From NCBI GenBank assembly GCA_020051175.1, contig JAGVJJ010000063.1:1-39438 (forward strand): a stretch of 39,438 nucleotides of DNA. Reading direction: 5' to 3'. Positions 1 through 7,209 of this stretch are shown piece after piece. The notes below the pieces were generated by a model, which was not told the DNA's origin, made no database searches, and worked only from the letters and a program-made list of their open reading frames with translations. Origin of the DNA: Bacteroidia bacterium (GTDB lineage Bacteria; Bacteroidota; Bacteroidia; 2-12-FULL-35-15). The first letter of the stretch is position 1. Every line of letters begins with the position of its first letter. The translations under genes were made by a program, and so were the position numbers.

Positions 1-416
1 CCGGTTCCGAGTATCGCATCCAGATATACAACATTCTTCCCTTTTTCAGCAACTTTTACCTTCAGATGGTCCAATTCTTCCGGTGCCTGAATACACTGAA
101 CCAGCATTTTATCGGTATTGATATACCGGAGGTTGGTTTTAAACTCATCCGCTGCCTCTGATGTATTCCCGAGGATGTATACCTCCACATTATTGAAAAA
201 ACGCTGCTGCAGCAAGCGTGCTATCGCCAAACCATCACCTCCATTGTTCCCGAGCCCGCAAACAACTTTAAAAATTGTATCAGTACTATAACGTTCTTCC
301 AGGGCATCCGCCACCGCAGAAGCGGCACGCTCCATCAAACCAACAGAAGTAATGGGTTCATGCTCTATTGTATATTTATCTGCTGCCTGTATCTGTGATA
401 CCTGAAGTATTTTCAT
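1..416 (-). CDS. nnr: NAD(P)H-hydrate epimerase domain of Nnr (partial, C-terminus beyond window)
   Basis: The reverse strand reads MKILQVSQIQAADKYTIEHE from an ATG at 416-414 and stays open to the left edge. The translation contains CGLGNNGGDGLAIARLL and ends near DAILGTG, the signature motifs of the YjeF N-terminal (NAD(P)H-hydrate epimerase) fold. This enzyme interconverts the R and S epimers of hydrated NAD(P)H in the cytoplasm, so that the dehydratase can repair them. In most bacteria the domain is fused to an ADP/ATP-dependent dehydratase (YjeF C-terminal domain); about 138 residues are visible here, so the fusion cannot be confirmed. The start overlaps the stop of the upstream DUF2752 gene by 4 nt (ATGA), which suggests translational coupling. 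The family call is secure; the bifunctional form is inferred. Confidence 0.93.
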   Translation of the reverse strand, partial: MKILQVSQIQAADKYTIEHEPITSVGLMERAASAVADALEERYSTDTIFKVVCGLGNNGGDGLAIARLLQQRFFNNVEVYILGNTSEAADEFKTNLRYINTDKMLVQCIQAPEELDHLKVKVAEKGKNVVYLDAILGT

Positions 417-706
417 AAAAGCCGTATAATATAACTCACCATAACAATGGATGTTGTAACAATAAAAGAATACTTAATAGCTGCTGCTCCGTGCTTAAAT
501 TTAAAAACCAGATGTGCAGCTGTTAAAAAAAGTGTAAGAAAAACAAATGGCAGGGCAGGATACAAACTCAGGCTGGCGTAAATATTTCCTCTCAACAATT
601 CAACAAATGAACGCTGCATACCGCACCCGGGGCAATTGATACCAGTAAATTGCTTGTAAAAGCAAGGTAACATGTGGTTTTCCAGCCAGGTTACAATCTC
701 ATGCAT
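413..706 (-). CDS. DUF2752 family membrane protein
   Basis: This 97-residue protein carries the motif CPGCGMQRSF (about residues 25-34), the hallmark of DUF2752, followed by two hydrophobic segments (about 46-67 and 78-97). The two cysteines of CPGC suggest a metal or redox site, but the function of the family is unknown. It is probably an inner-membrane protein. Small DUF2752 proteins in Bacteroidota are, as I recall, often encoded next to small TM2/CD225- or CCC-type membrane proteins, and that is the case here: a CCC-motif gene lies just upstream on the same strand. Its stop overlaps the start of nnr by 4 nt. Confidence 0.85.
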   Translation of the reverse strand: MHEIVTWLENHMLPCFYKQFTGINCPGCGMQRSFVELLRGNIYASLSLYPALPFVFLTLFLTAAHLVFKFKHGAAAIKYSFIVTTSIVMVSYIIRLL

Positions 707-715
707 TTAATATTC

Positions 716-883
716 CTATTGAGTTAGATGGAGCAACGAAGATGACGTGGACACAAATTCAGAAACAAGAACAAAAGCATATGTTCCCACGCCAACAACC
801 ATCAGCACGCTAATCAGAGCGCAAACATGACCTGGTTTATATGCAATAATGAAACCGAAATGATTCCCAATGGTAATACGCAA
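716..883 (-). CDS. possible 55-aa single-pass membrane peptide
   Basis: On the minus strand an open frame begins with TTG at 883-881, two codons after an in-frame TAG (889-887), and ends with TAG at 718-716, only 9 nt before the DUF2752 ATG. The translation has one convincing hydrophobic stretch (CALISVLMVVGVGTYAFVLV) and a polar tail. The tight spacing and membrane character fit the neighbouring small membrane genes. The only ATG in frame lies inside the hydrophobic stretch, so the start is doubtful. I recognise no family. It could equally be untranslated spacer. Confidence 0.3.
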   Translation of the reverse strand: MRITIGNHFGFIIAYKPGHVCALISVLMVVGVGTYAFVLVSEFVSTSSSLLHLTQ

Positions 884-890
884 GAACTAT

Positions 891-916
891 TCGGCAGGAC
901 CAGCTGGTCCTGCCGA
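891..916. repeat. 26-bp perfect palindrome
   Basis: The bases from 891 to 916 equal their own reverse complement; the centre is CAGCTG and the outer part is TCGGCAGGAC. It lies about 60 nt downstream of the stop of the CCC-motif gene. It could act as a GC-rich hairpin at the end of that transcript, but no T-run follows on the minus strand, so a protein-binding dyad or a dispersed palindromic repeat is also possible. Confidence 0.7.
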
Positions 917-976
917 TTGAATTCTTCCTGATAATTACTAAGCGGTCTCAATTATACAACAATGCAGCAAAGAACT

Positions 977-1372
977 TTAGTACTGGTTCATTAAATTTCC
1001 CCACATAGAGAAGATTGCCGCACCAAAAACCATAAAATATATTATTAACACTACAAAGTATACAGCAGAAATGCTGGTTCCGATGATTGCACATATTTTT
1101 CCGGCTTTCAGGTTTTTCACAGATGCTTCGGAATAAATACCAGGGTTTTGTTCAAGCATAGTATTCGCTTTTGAAGCAAGCACCAATGCAATAATACCCA
1201 AAATAAGCCCTATAAGGCCATAACAAAAACAGCCTACAATTGAAACAATACCCAAAACAAGTACTGCTGTGGAATTTGGTAATTGCTGCTGACCAAAGGA
1301 CTGGCCAAAATGTTGGTTAAACTGCTGATTTACCTGTTGTGGATTGGGTGTTCCCTGATTTTGATTTTCCAT
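977..1372 (-). CDS. CCC-motif small membrane protein
   Basis: This is a 131-residue protein with a Gln/Asn-rich N-terminus (about 1-31), then the segment LPNSTAVLVLGIVSIVGCFC followed by YGLIGLILGIIALVLA (about 32-66) and a second membrane region (about 92-120). The pattern (N-A/S-T-A-V-L-V-L-G-I-x-S-I, a cysteine cluster, YGxIGLILGIIAL, then a conserved NxKxGKICAIIG) matches the CCC-motif membrane proteins of Bacteroidota. Here the cluster reads GCFC rather than three consecutive cysteines. Function is unknown; it is probably an inner-membrane protein. It sits upstream of the DUF2752 gene on the same strand. A perfect TTTAAACGTTTAAA dyad lies just before its start. Confidence 0.82.
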   Translation of the reverse strand: MENQNQGTPNPQQVNQQFNQHFGQSFGQQQLPNSTAVLVLGIVSIVGCFCYGLIGLILGIIALVLASKANTMLEQNPGIYSEASVKNLKAGKICAIIGTSISAVYFVVLIIYFMVFGAAIFSMWGNLMNQY

Positions 1373-1376
1373 GGTT

Positions 1377-1390
1377 TTTAAACGTTTAAA
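1377..1390. promoter_or_regulatory. perfect AAACGTTT dyad ahead of the CCC-motif gene
   Basis: TTTAAACGTTTAAA is a perfect 14-bp palindrome, 4 nt upstream of the ATG of the CCC-motif gene. Similar half-sites (AACGTTT/AAACGTT) recur at 19734-19750 ahead of the beta-barrel gene. Operator function is only a suggestion. Confidence 0.3.
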
Positions 1391-1411
1391 TTTAGCTGCA
1401 AAATAATAAAG

Positions 1412-1430
1412 TTTTCGCTAACTGCGAAAA
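1412..1430 (-). terminator. hairpin downstream of coaE
   Basis: TTTTCGC (1412-1418) and GCGAAAA (1424-1430) form a 7-bp stem with a 5-nt loop. It lies 40 nt past the coaE stop, with an AT-rich tail containing several T residues on the minus strand. It is a weak but plausible intrinsic terminator between coaE and the CCC-motif gene. Confidence 0.4.
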
Positions 1431-1470
1431 TATTATTATACACGCATTAAAAACGGATTTCTAAAGGGAT

Positions 1471-2067
1471 TTAAGCCTGATGGAGGAGCAAAAGCTCATT
1501 GTGTATTTTTATAATTTGCGGAATCAACAGTGCCTGTTCGTCATTATAAATCACATATTGCGAACGTTCTATTTTTTCTTCATCGCTGAGCTGGCTTTTG
1601 ATACGTTGTTCTACCTGTTCACGATCGACTTTGTCGCGTTGCATAACACGCGCAATTTTTATTTCTAAAGGTGCCACAACAGTTATCACTCTGTCCACAC
1701 CTTTATAAGCGCCACTTTCAAATAATATGGCTGCTTCTTTTACAAGATATGGAGCGGTATAATTTTGCTTCTGCCATGCATTAAAATTATTTGCAACAGC
1801 AGGATGTACAATGGCATTCAGCTGTTCCAGCTTTGGCTTGTCATTAAAAACAATTGCTGCAAGGCGCTTTTTATCGATTGCATTTTTTTCGTCAAGCGCT
1901 TCTCTGCCAAACACAGTAACTATTTTATCCTTAACATCCGAATCATTCTCCAGCAGCTCTTTTGCAGCATTATCAGCATAATATACAGGCACACCCAGCA
2001 ATTCAAACACCTTGCACACAGTGCTTTTACCGCTGCCTATACCGCCTGTTATACCTATTTTGATCAT
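1471..2067 (-). CDS. coaE: dephospho-CoA kinase
   Basis: This 198-residue protein catalyses the last step of coenzyme A synthesis, ATP-dependent 3'-phosphorylation of dephospho-CoA in the cytoplasm. The P-loop is GITGGIGSGKSTV (about residues 5-17), followed by YADNAAKELL (the conserved D-x-A substrate region) and HPAV. The lid region contains RVMQRDKVDREQVEQRIKSQ, which is characteristic of CoaE. Length is normal for the family. The ATG at 2067 lies 32 nt after the stop of the tandem ligase gene, so the two are probably co-transcribed. Confidence 0.96.
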   Translation of the reverse strand: MIKIGITGGIGSGKSTVCKVFELLGVPVYYADNAAKELLENDSDVKDKIVTVFGREALDEKNAIDKKRLAAIVFNDKPKLEQLNAIVHPAVANNFNAWQKQNYTAPYLVKEAAILFESGAYKGVDRVITVVAPLEIKIARVMQRDKVDREQVEQRIKSQLSDEEKIERSQYVIYNDEQALLIPQIIKIHNELLLLHQA

Positions 2068-2099
2068 TGTAAAAGGGAGTGTTTACGGGACTCTTAAGA

Positions 2100-4805
2100 T
2101 TAATTCAACACAGCCTTTCTTTTCTGAAAAGCAAAATTCAGAATATTATCAATAAAGTCGTAAGGCTTATAACCGTTGATAGCACTCTGATGGAAGATGC
2201 AGGTTGCCGGGGTCATACCAGGCAAAGAGTTTACCTCAATGAATATCACCTCAACACGGTTCACATCGTAAATGCGTACAAAAGCATCAATACGCGTATA
2301 ACCGTTTATATTCAACAGTTTTGCGGCAGCACCCAGGGTTCGTTTTACTTTCTCCGATATCTGCTGGCGTTCAGCAGCATTTTTTGAATACCTTGCAGGA
2401 GTAATGTTCTGGCCTTGTCCGGCAAGAAATTTCTCTTCCAATGATAAGACTTCCCCTTCACTCAATGCTTCGGATGCTTCAAACACCTCATACACCACCC
2501 CACCCTGCGCATCATACCTGGTGAGCATCCCGCCTGTAATCTCAAGGAAATGCTTTGCATCGCGCTTACTGATAAGCTCTTCTACAAGCAGCACCTGCTT
2601 ACGAGGGAACTCTTCCTTGTCTTTGATGTGGAGCAGATGGGCAGCACTGCTATCCAATGTTTCCTGTTTACGGAAAATGAGCGTTGCAAAAGCTTCAAAC
2701 TCTTCCGGAGTTTTAATTTTCCGGACTGCTGATGAACAGCCATCATCAACAGGTTTTGCAATAAACGGAAAATGAATTTTTCCCTTCAACACATTCAACA
2801 CTTCATTTTTATCCGTGTTCCAGCTGTCCTCTGTTATCAGCAAATGTTCTGCAACCAGGAAACCATTTTGACGAAGTATTTCATTGGTCCGGTATTTATC
2901 AATTGTAATCTGGGAACTTTCCACACCGGAACCATTGTATGGCAAACCTATCTGTTCCAGCTTTGCCTGAACAGCACCATCTTCGCCCGGACGGCCATGC
3001 AATGCAATAAACACACAATCAACCATGCTGCCAAGCTCTTCGTACGATAAACGCTTTGGCTTCGCCAGGTTATCGGCACTTGCGTACTTATCGGTAATAG
3101 CTGATGCCTCAGTGATTATTTGTTTTACAAGCTCATGTACCTTGTAATTGTCGATCTTGTCCTTAATATCATCCGCATTGTCTTTCAGCAATATGTTGAT
3201 TGGGATCTGGTAAAGAATATGCTCCTCAGCACTACCAGTAAGGAAAACCGGCACAGGCTCATATTTGGTTGAAGATGCCAGCTTCTCATAAATGTTTCGT
3301 CCGCTTTCAACAGAGATGTGGCGCTCAGAGGAATAACCACCCAGCAATACCGCAACTTTTATTTTATTGGTTTTAGCCGCTTTGTCCTCTTTAATTGCCT
3401 TATCAAGGTTTACAAGCAACTGGTCAAAAGCCCTGCTGTTCTTGCTCGCTGCAATCCGCTGTACAAGGGAGGTACGGATAATGTATGTTAAAAACTGTGA
3501 TGGGTTCAACCCGATTTCCGCTGCCTGATGGAAGAAGAAAGAGGATGGCATCATACCGGATGTGGTATTGGGATCATTCAGAAATATTTTGCCTTCTTTT
3601 GAAATAAAGCCATCGATACGCGCATAAACGTCAAAATTCAGTGCATGAAACAATCGCTCGCATTCTTTACGAATAGCCTCTATCTGTTCATTTGGCAAAT
3701 CAATAGGGGTTATTTTACGTGACAGTCCCGGAAGGTATTTTGAACGGTAATCAAACAGCTCTTTACCCTTTCTTATTTCTGTTGGCGGAAGTGCTAAAGC
3801 TTCTCCCCTGTCCTCTCCCGAATTCAAAGAGCTTTTAGTTTGAACAACAATGCATGAAAACTCTTTCCCTTCAATAAATCCTTCTATCAGCACTTTACTT
3901 TCGCCATCCAGTGCTTCTAAAACAAGACCTTCTGTATTTTTTTCAAAAGCTTTATCCAGGTAAGCCACTAAATCCGCAGGGTGATAAATAACCTGAGTAT
4001 CAATAGCTACAGGCATTCCAATACCTTCACGTATATCCGCGAGAACACGAATGAATTCATTTTTTTCAGCAGTACTTTTCTTTTTCCATTCAGCTGCATC
4101 TATCCATTTTGTGAAGAAAGCCTTTTCAATAGCTTCCATAAATTTATAGTTATCATCTTCATTTAGGATGGTAACACCAATGGAAGAGCCCTGGTTGGCC
4201 GGCTTTATAACGATGGGAAAACCAATTTCTTTTTTGGCCCGGTCAAAAATTCCTTTGCAGTTCCCTTCGATATAACTTTTCCGGTCAATTGAAAAAAATG
4301 CCGGACTGTTGAAACCTGCACTCACCATCATTTTTTTTTGTACACTCTTATCAATACCGATAGCAGATGGTAGAATCCCCGAACCGGAATAAGGTATTCC
4401 AAGGTATTCAAAAAGCCCCTGGATACGGCCATCTTCACCATACGGACCGTGCAGGCACAAGAAGGCAAAATCGAAATGATTTTTTAAATCACCCGGTTCA
4501 ATCTTACGCCCGATTTTATTGATCATCTCCAGTTGTTGTGCTGGCGATAATTTACCAATCTGTTCTGCATATATCTGAAAATCCCCTTCTTTAGAGGGAA
4601 TGAACTCTGCCGGAGGATAGAAATCACGGATACTGCCCTTGTAAACAAACTCCCAGTCGAGCAGAACAAAATTGCCAAAGCTGTCCACAAACACAGGTAC
4701 AGCCTCAAACAACGATTTGTTCAGGTTATCGTAAACGGTTCTTCCACCGGCAAATGATATTTCACGCTCTTTAGAAAAACCTCCAAAAATGATTCCTATT
4801 TTCAT
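2100..4805 (-). CDS. tandem D-alanine-D-alanine ligase-like protein (two ATP-grasp units)
   Basis: The 901 residues contain two complete Ddl-like units joined head to tail, where a normal Ddl has about 300-370. Unit 1 (about 1-470) has GGFSKEREISFAGG, CLHGPYGEDGRIQG, GSGILPSAIGIDKS, PIVIKPANQGSSIG and the C-terminal metal loop LNDPNTTSGMM. Unit 2 (about 480-901) has GGYSSERHISVESG, ALHGRPGEDGAVQ, GSGVESSQITIDK, PFIAKPVDDGCSSA and EVNSLPGMTPAT. In unit 1 the usual E-x-N-x-x-PG loop reads D-x-N-x-x-SG, and in unit 2 the KPxxxGSSxG lid is altered. Each unit therefore departs from the Ddl consensus at a different place, suggesting a division of labour. The likely role is ligation of D-Ala or a related amino acid for peptidoglycan, but the substrate is not certain. 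Unit 1 also contains a low-complexity insert (about residues 323-336) discussed separately. Confidence 0.82.
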   Translation of the reverse strand: MKIGIIFGGFSKEREISFAGGRTVYDNLNKSLFEAVPVFVDSFGNFVLLDWEFVYKGSIRDFYPPAEFIPSKEGDFQIYAEQIGKLSPAQQLEMINKIGRKIEPGDLKNHFDFAFLCLHGPYGEDGRIQGLFEYLGIPYSGSGILPSAIGIDKSVQKKMMVSAGFNSPAFFSIDRKSYIEGNCKGIFDRAKKEIGFPIVIKPANQGSSIGVTILNEDDNYKFMEAIEKAFFTKWIDAAEWKKKSTAEKNEFIRVLADIREGIGMPVAIDTQVIYHPADLVAYLDKAFEKNTEGLVLEALDGESKVLIEGFIEGKEFSCIVVQTKSSLNSGEDRGEALALPPTEIRKGKELFDYRSKYLPGLSRKITPIDLPNEQIEAIRKECERLFHALNFDVYARIDGFISKEGKIFLNDPNTTSGMMPSSFFFHQAAEIGLNPSQFLTYIIRTSLVQRIAASKNSRAFDQLLVNLDKAIKEDKAAKTNKIKVAVLLGGYSSERHISVESGRNIYEKLASSTKYEPVPVFLTGSAEEHILYQIPINILLKDNADDIKDKIDNYKVHELVKQIITEASAITDKYASADNLAKPKRLSYEELGSMVDCVFIALHGRPGEDGAVQAKLEQIGLPYNGSGVESSQITIDKYRTNEILRQNGFLVAEHLLITEDSWNTDKNEVLNVLKGKIHFPFIAKPVDDGCSSAVRKIKTPEEFEAFATLIFRKQETLDSSAAHLLHIKDKEEFPRKQVLLVEELISKRDAKHFLEITGGMLTRYDAQGGVVYEVFEASEALSEGEVLSLEEKFLAGQGQNITPARYSKNAAERQQISEKVKRTLGAAAKLLNINGYTRIDAFVRIYDVNRVEVIFIEVNSLPGMTPATCIFHQSAINGYKPYDFIDNILNFAFQKRKAVLN
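3800..3836 (-). repeat. possible palindromic-repeat insert inside the tandem ligase gene
   Basis: On the coding strand this stretch reads CTCTTTGAATTC, then GGGAGAGGACAGGGGAGAAG, and encodes SSLNSGEDRGEA between the strands FSCIVVQ and LALPPTEI. Ddl homologues normally have only a short turn there. Its G-rich GGGAGAGG..GGGGAGAAG pattern resembles the insert found in rdgB (5100-5136). It is weaker as a palindrome than the rdgB element. Confidence 0.35.
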
Positions 4806-4901
4806 AATATTTATTGAAACTTAGTAGATTAATTTTTTACAACAGTTTAACTCAATTGACCAGACCTGTTAGCCCTTCCCACAGTCTTCAACCTGGCCCA
4901 G

Positions 4902-4919
4902 TTCCGATAACTATCGGAA
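4902..4919. repeat. TTCCGATA-AC-TATCGGAA palindrome
   Basis: Eight-base arms TTCCGATA and TATCGGAA flank the centre AC, between rdgB and the tandem ligase gene. A closely related perfect version, TCCCGATAGCTATCGGGA, occurs at 28069-28086. Two near-identical copies in unrelated intergenic spaces suggest a dispersed palindromic repeat family. Confidence 0.6.
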
Positions 4920-5001
4920 GACTACGCACAGTACCATTGGTTATACCATTAATAATTTGAAATCGCTTTCCTACAAATTTAACGTGAAGCGGGGAGGCAT
5001 T

Positions 5002-5613
5002 TCAGCCCAGGCGGTTCAAATATTCAACAAGTTTATTAACTGCCAGGGCACGGTGGCTTATTTTGTTTTTTTCGGAAAGGTCCATTTCAGCAAAGGACCT
5101 CTGCCCTACCCCCTCTTCTAAGGAGAGGGGAAAGATATCCGGAGCGAAGACCGGGTCATAGCCAAACCCTTTTGTTCCGCGTTTTTCAGTAAGTATGGTT
5201 CCATTTACTATTCCTTCGAACTGCAGCTCTCTACCGTCTATCACAAGCGAAATAACGGTTTTAAAACGCGCTTTCCGGTTGGTTATTCCCTGCATTTCGT
5301 GCAGGATTTTTTTCATATTGTCGTCCGCATTTTTTGCTTCCCCAGCATAACGTGCTGATAGTACTCCGGGCCGGTTATCCAACGCTTCAATCTCGAGACC
5401 GGTATCATCGGCAAAGCAGTTTTTATGGTATTTTTCATACACATAAAATGCTTTTTGTGATGCATTGCCTTCAATGGTGGGTTGTGTTTCAGGAATGTCT
5501 TCGGTAACACCTATTTCACCCAGGCTGAGTAACTGAATATGGGAAGGAATCAATGCCTGAATTTCCGCGACCTTATTTTTATTTGCTGTTGCAAAAACGA
5601 GTTGAGTAAGCAT
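5002..5613 (-). CDS. rdgB: XTP/dITP diphosphatase (RdgB/HAM1 family)
   Basis: This enzyme hydrolyses non-canonical purine NTPs (ITP, dITP, XTP) to the monophosphate plus pyrophosphate, cleaning the nucleotide pool. I place the start at the ATG at 5613 (MLTQLVFATANKNKVAEIQ), since the T-x-N-x-x-K nucleotide motif follows directly. The frame also stays open to a GTG at 5640, which would add nine residues without family support. Other signatures are FADDTGLEIEAL, RPGVLSARYAG, GFGYDPVF and FAEMDLSEKNKISHR. Between GYDPVFAPD and SFAEM there is an extra block (IFPLSLEEGVGQR) where homologues have only a few residues; the DNA under it is a palindromic repeat. The catalytic regions are intact, so the enzyme is probably active. 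A 196-nt spacer separates it from the tandem ligase gene. Confidence 0.95.
   Translation of the reverse strand: MLTQLVFATANKNKVAEIQALIPSHIQLLSLGEIGVTEDIPETQPTIEGNASQKAFYVYEKYHKNCFADDTGLEIEALDNRPGVLSARYAGEAKNADDNMKKILHEMQGITNRKARFKTVISLVIDGRELQFEGIVNGTILTEKRGTKGFGYDPVFAPDIFPLSLEEGVGQRSFAEMDLSEKNKISHRALAVNKLVEYLNRLG
5110..5130. repeat. palindromic repeat inserted in frame within rdgB
   Basis: The arms CCCCTCTTCT (5110-5119) and AGGAGAGGGG (5121-5130) pair with one G-T type mismatch around a single central base. The core CCCTCT..AGAGGG with flanking TACC resembles highly iterated repeats I recall from Bacteroidota genomes. It encodes PLSLEEGVG inside a surface region of RdgB without breaking the frame. 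The limits of the inserted unit, perhaps 5098-5140, can only be set by comparison with uninterrupted homologues. Confidence 0.6.
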
Positions 5614-5788
5614 TTGAGGGAATGAGCTGCCTGTTGGCACATCTTATCAAAGATACGAAAATAAATTGTGGGATTCAAGCCATATTACCCTGAACTATTG
5701 AAAATTGAATATGTGGTTCCAGGTGTAGCAACGCACAGATCCTGAAATAAATTCTGGATGGCCTAACGCACAAAACATTTTTAAAACA

Positions 5789-5824
5789 AAACTCCCTTTT
5801 GTGGTATATCACAAAAGGGAGTTT
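5789..5824 (-). terminator. strong intrinsic terminator of the T9SS protein-nuclease unit
   Basis: Perfect 15-bp arms AAACTCCCTTTTGTG (5789-5803) and CACAAAAGGGAGTTT (5810-5824) flank the loop GTATAT. On the minus strand the hairpin follows the nuclease stop by 25 nt and is followed by a T-rich stretch (TGTTTTAAAAATG). Confidence 0.85.
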
Positions 5825-5849
5825 CTAAATCCACTATTTTATTTAAGGA

Positions 5850-7181
5850 TTACTGTGTTGGGCCGTTGTCGACAATAGCCTCACGGTTGTTCTGAACAGC
5901 AGTGGCCACACTTGACAGCAAATTCAAGCCTGTAGCCGCTTCAATAGCATCAACGGAAACACGGTAGCTACCCCAGGTCTGGCTGCTTACGGTCTGTTTA
6001 TTTGGCATATCTACAGCAATTACGCGGGTGCTGTTTGTAATACGGTTTTTATCGTTAGAGCCATTGGTAAGTACCACGATCACTTTCCAGCAGCGCGAAG
6101 GGACCTCCACTTTACCATTCGCTACGGTTGTGGTTACTCCACCATTGCTTCCTGTTCCACCACTGCCATAGCCACCGGAAATAATGTACAATTCATTGCC
6201 CTGGGAAGCAAGAGTGCGGCAATAATCTTCAAGTGCCAGCCATGTGATACGGTTTAAGTTAGGCGCCTGCGGCAGCATATCGGTCATGTAAAATGTGTTT
6301 TTATTATCGGCACTGCTGCCGTCACGGTCGTCAGAAGGACACTGGTGACCACGGTCGAAGCCAATGTTATTATAATTTGCAGCAGTTGTTTTGTAGCAGG
6401 TAGAAGGCAGGGTTTCATCACCACGGAAGCAATCCACACGAGGTGCATTTCCTTTCCATGCTGTGCTCAGGTGCCAGCTTACCCATTTAGGATTTCCTTT
6501 GGAGCTGTTATAACCAAGTGTATATTGTGGTTTAACACACAGGTAGTTATTCGGAGAGTTTGAATTTGCAACAGCGTTGCTGGGGTTTCCAAGGGCGATG
6601 TTATTGTCCCTTGTAGCAACTGCTGAATTGTCCTGTACTGTAAAATTATCAATGTTCAGCTCACCCTCACCGGTGTTTTTAATCTGAAGACGAACACTAC
6701 CATGATAATCCATATAAAATGCCGTATTGTGCATAGTAGAAGAACTGGACGTTATAGCATCTCCTGTTTTTTCCCAGGATGAACCACCATTTGTAGAAAC
6801 CCACAGTTCAAACGTACTGTTTCCGTTACCAGCATTTGCATAATCAATCAATACGCCTGAAACGCCATTTGTGAAATCATAGTTCATTGCTAATGTTCCG
6901 GCAGGGTTCAAATGAGCAACTTTTCCTGACCCTGATGAAACAATGGTAGCATTGCTGAACTGCCATGAACCTTTTGTGAGAGTAACAGAAGCATTGGATG
7001 GCGACTCTTTTACACCTGACTCAAAATCCTCTACTACTGTTTCCATTTTACCGGTAGTAAATAGTGCTGCGCTGTTTTCATCCATAACTGGTGAAACAGT
7101 GGTTTCTTTCTGGCAGGAACCAGCAATTATAACAATTGCAAGACCAACTAATATTGTTTTTATATTTTTAATCATTTTCAT
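5850..7181 (-). CDS. secreted lipoprotein DNA/RNA non-specific endonuclease
   Basis: This 443-residue protein starts with a lipoprotein signal peptide (TILVGLAIVIIAGSC, lipobox IAGSC), so it should be exported and lipid-anchored. The C-terminal half is a beta-beta-alpha-metal (NUC1/Serratia-type) nuclease: FDRGHQCPSDDR (about residues 274-285, catalytic His in DRGH), then NTFYMTDMLPQAPNLNRITW, supplying the metal-binding Asn, and WLALEDYCRTL. The family cleaves DNA and RNA without sequence preference. Residues about 48-185 form a separate beta-rich module (FESGVKE...LNIDNFTVQD) resembling the carbohydrate- or cell-surface-binding jelly rolls of Bacteroidota secreted proteins. It starts only 28 nt after the T9SS repeat protein and a strong terminator follows, so the two form one transcription unit. 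Scavenging of extracellular nucleic acid is the likely role. Confidence 0.9.
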   Translation of the reverse strand: MKMIKNIKTILVGLAIVIIAGSCQKETTVSPVMDENSAALFTTGKMETVVEDFESGVKESPSNASVTLTKGSWQFSNATIVSSGSGKVAHLNPAGTLAMNYDFTNGVSGVLIDYANAGNGNSTFELWVSTNGGSSWEKTGDAITSSSSTMHNTAFYMDYHGSVRLQIKNTGEGELNIDNFTVQDNSAVATRDNNIALGNPSNAVANSNSPNNYLCVKPQYTLGYNSSKGNPKWVSWHLSTAWKGNAPRVDCFRGDETLPSTCYKTTAANYNNIGFDRGHQCPSDDRDGSSADNKNTFYMTDMLPQAPNLNRITWLALEDYCRTLASQGNELYIISGGYGSGGTGSNGGVTTTVANGKVEVPSRCWKVIVVLTNGSNDKNRITNSTRVIAVDMPNKQTVSSQTWGSYRVSVDAIEAATGLNLLSSVATAVQNNREAIVDNGPTQ

Positions 7182-7209
7182 AATTTTTATGTTGAGAAAA
7201 ACCTGTTTC

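Noticed and set aside
4974..4981. TAAATTTG on the minus strand as promoter of the tandem ligase gene
   Set aside because: No -33 TTTG at the right distance and the leader would be about 160 nt; too weak to list.
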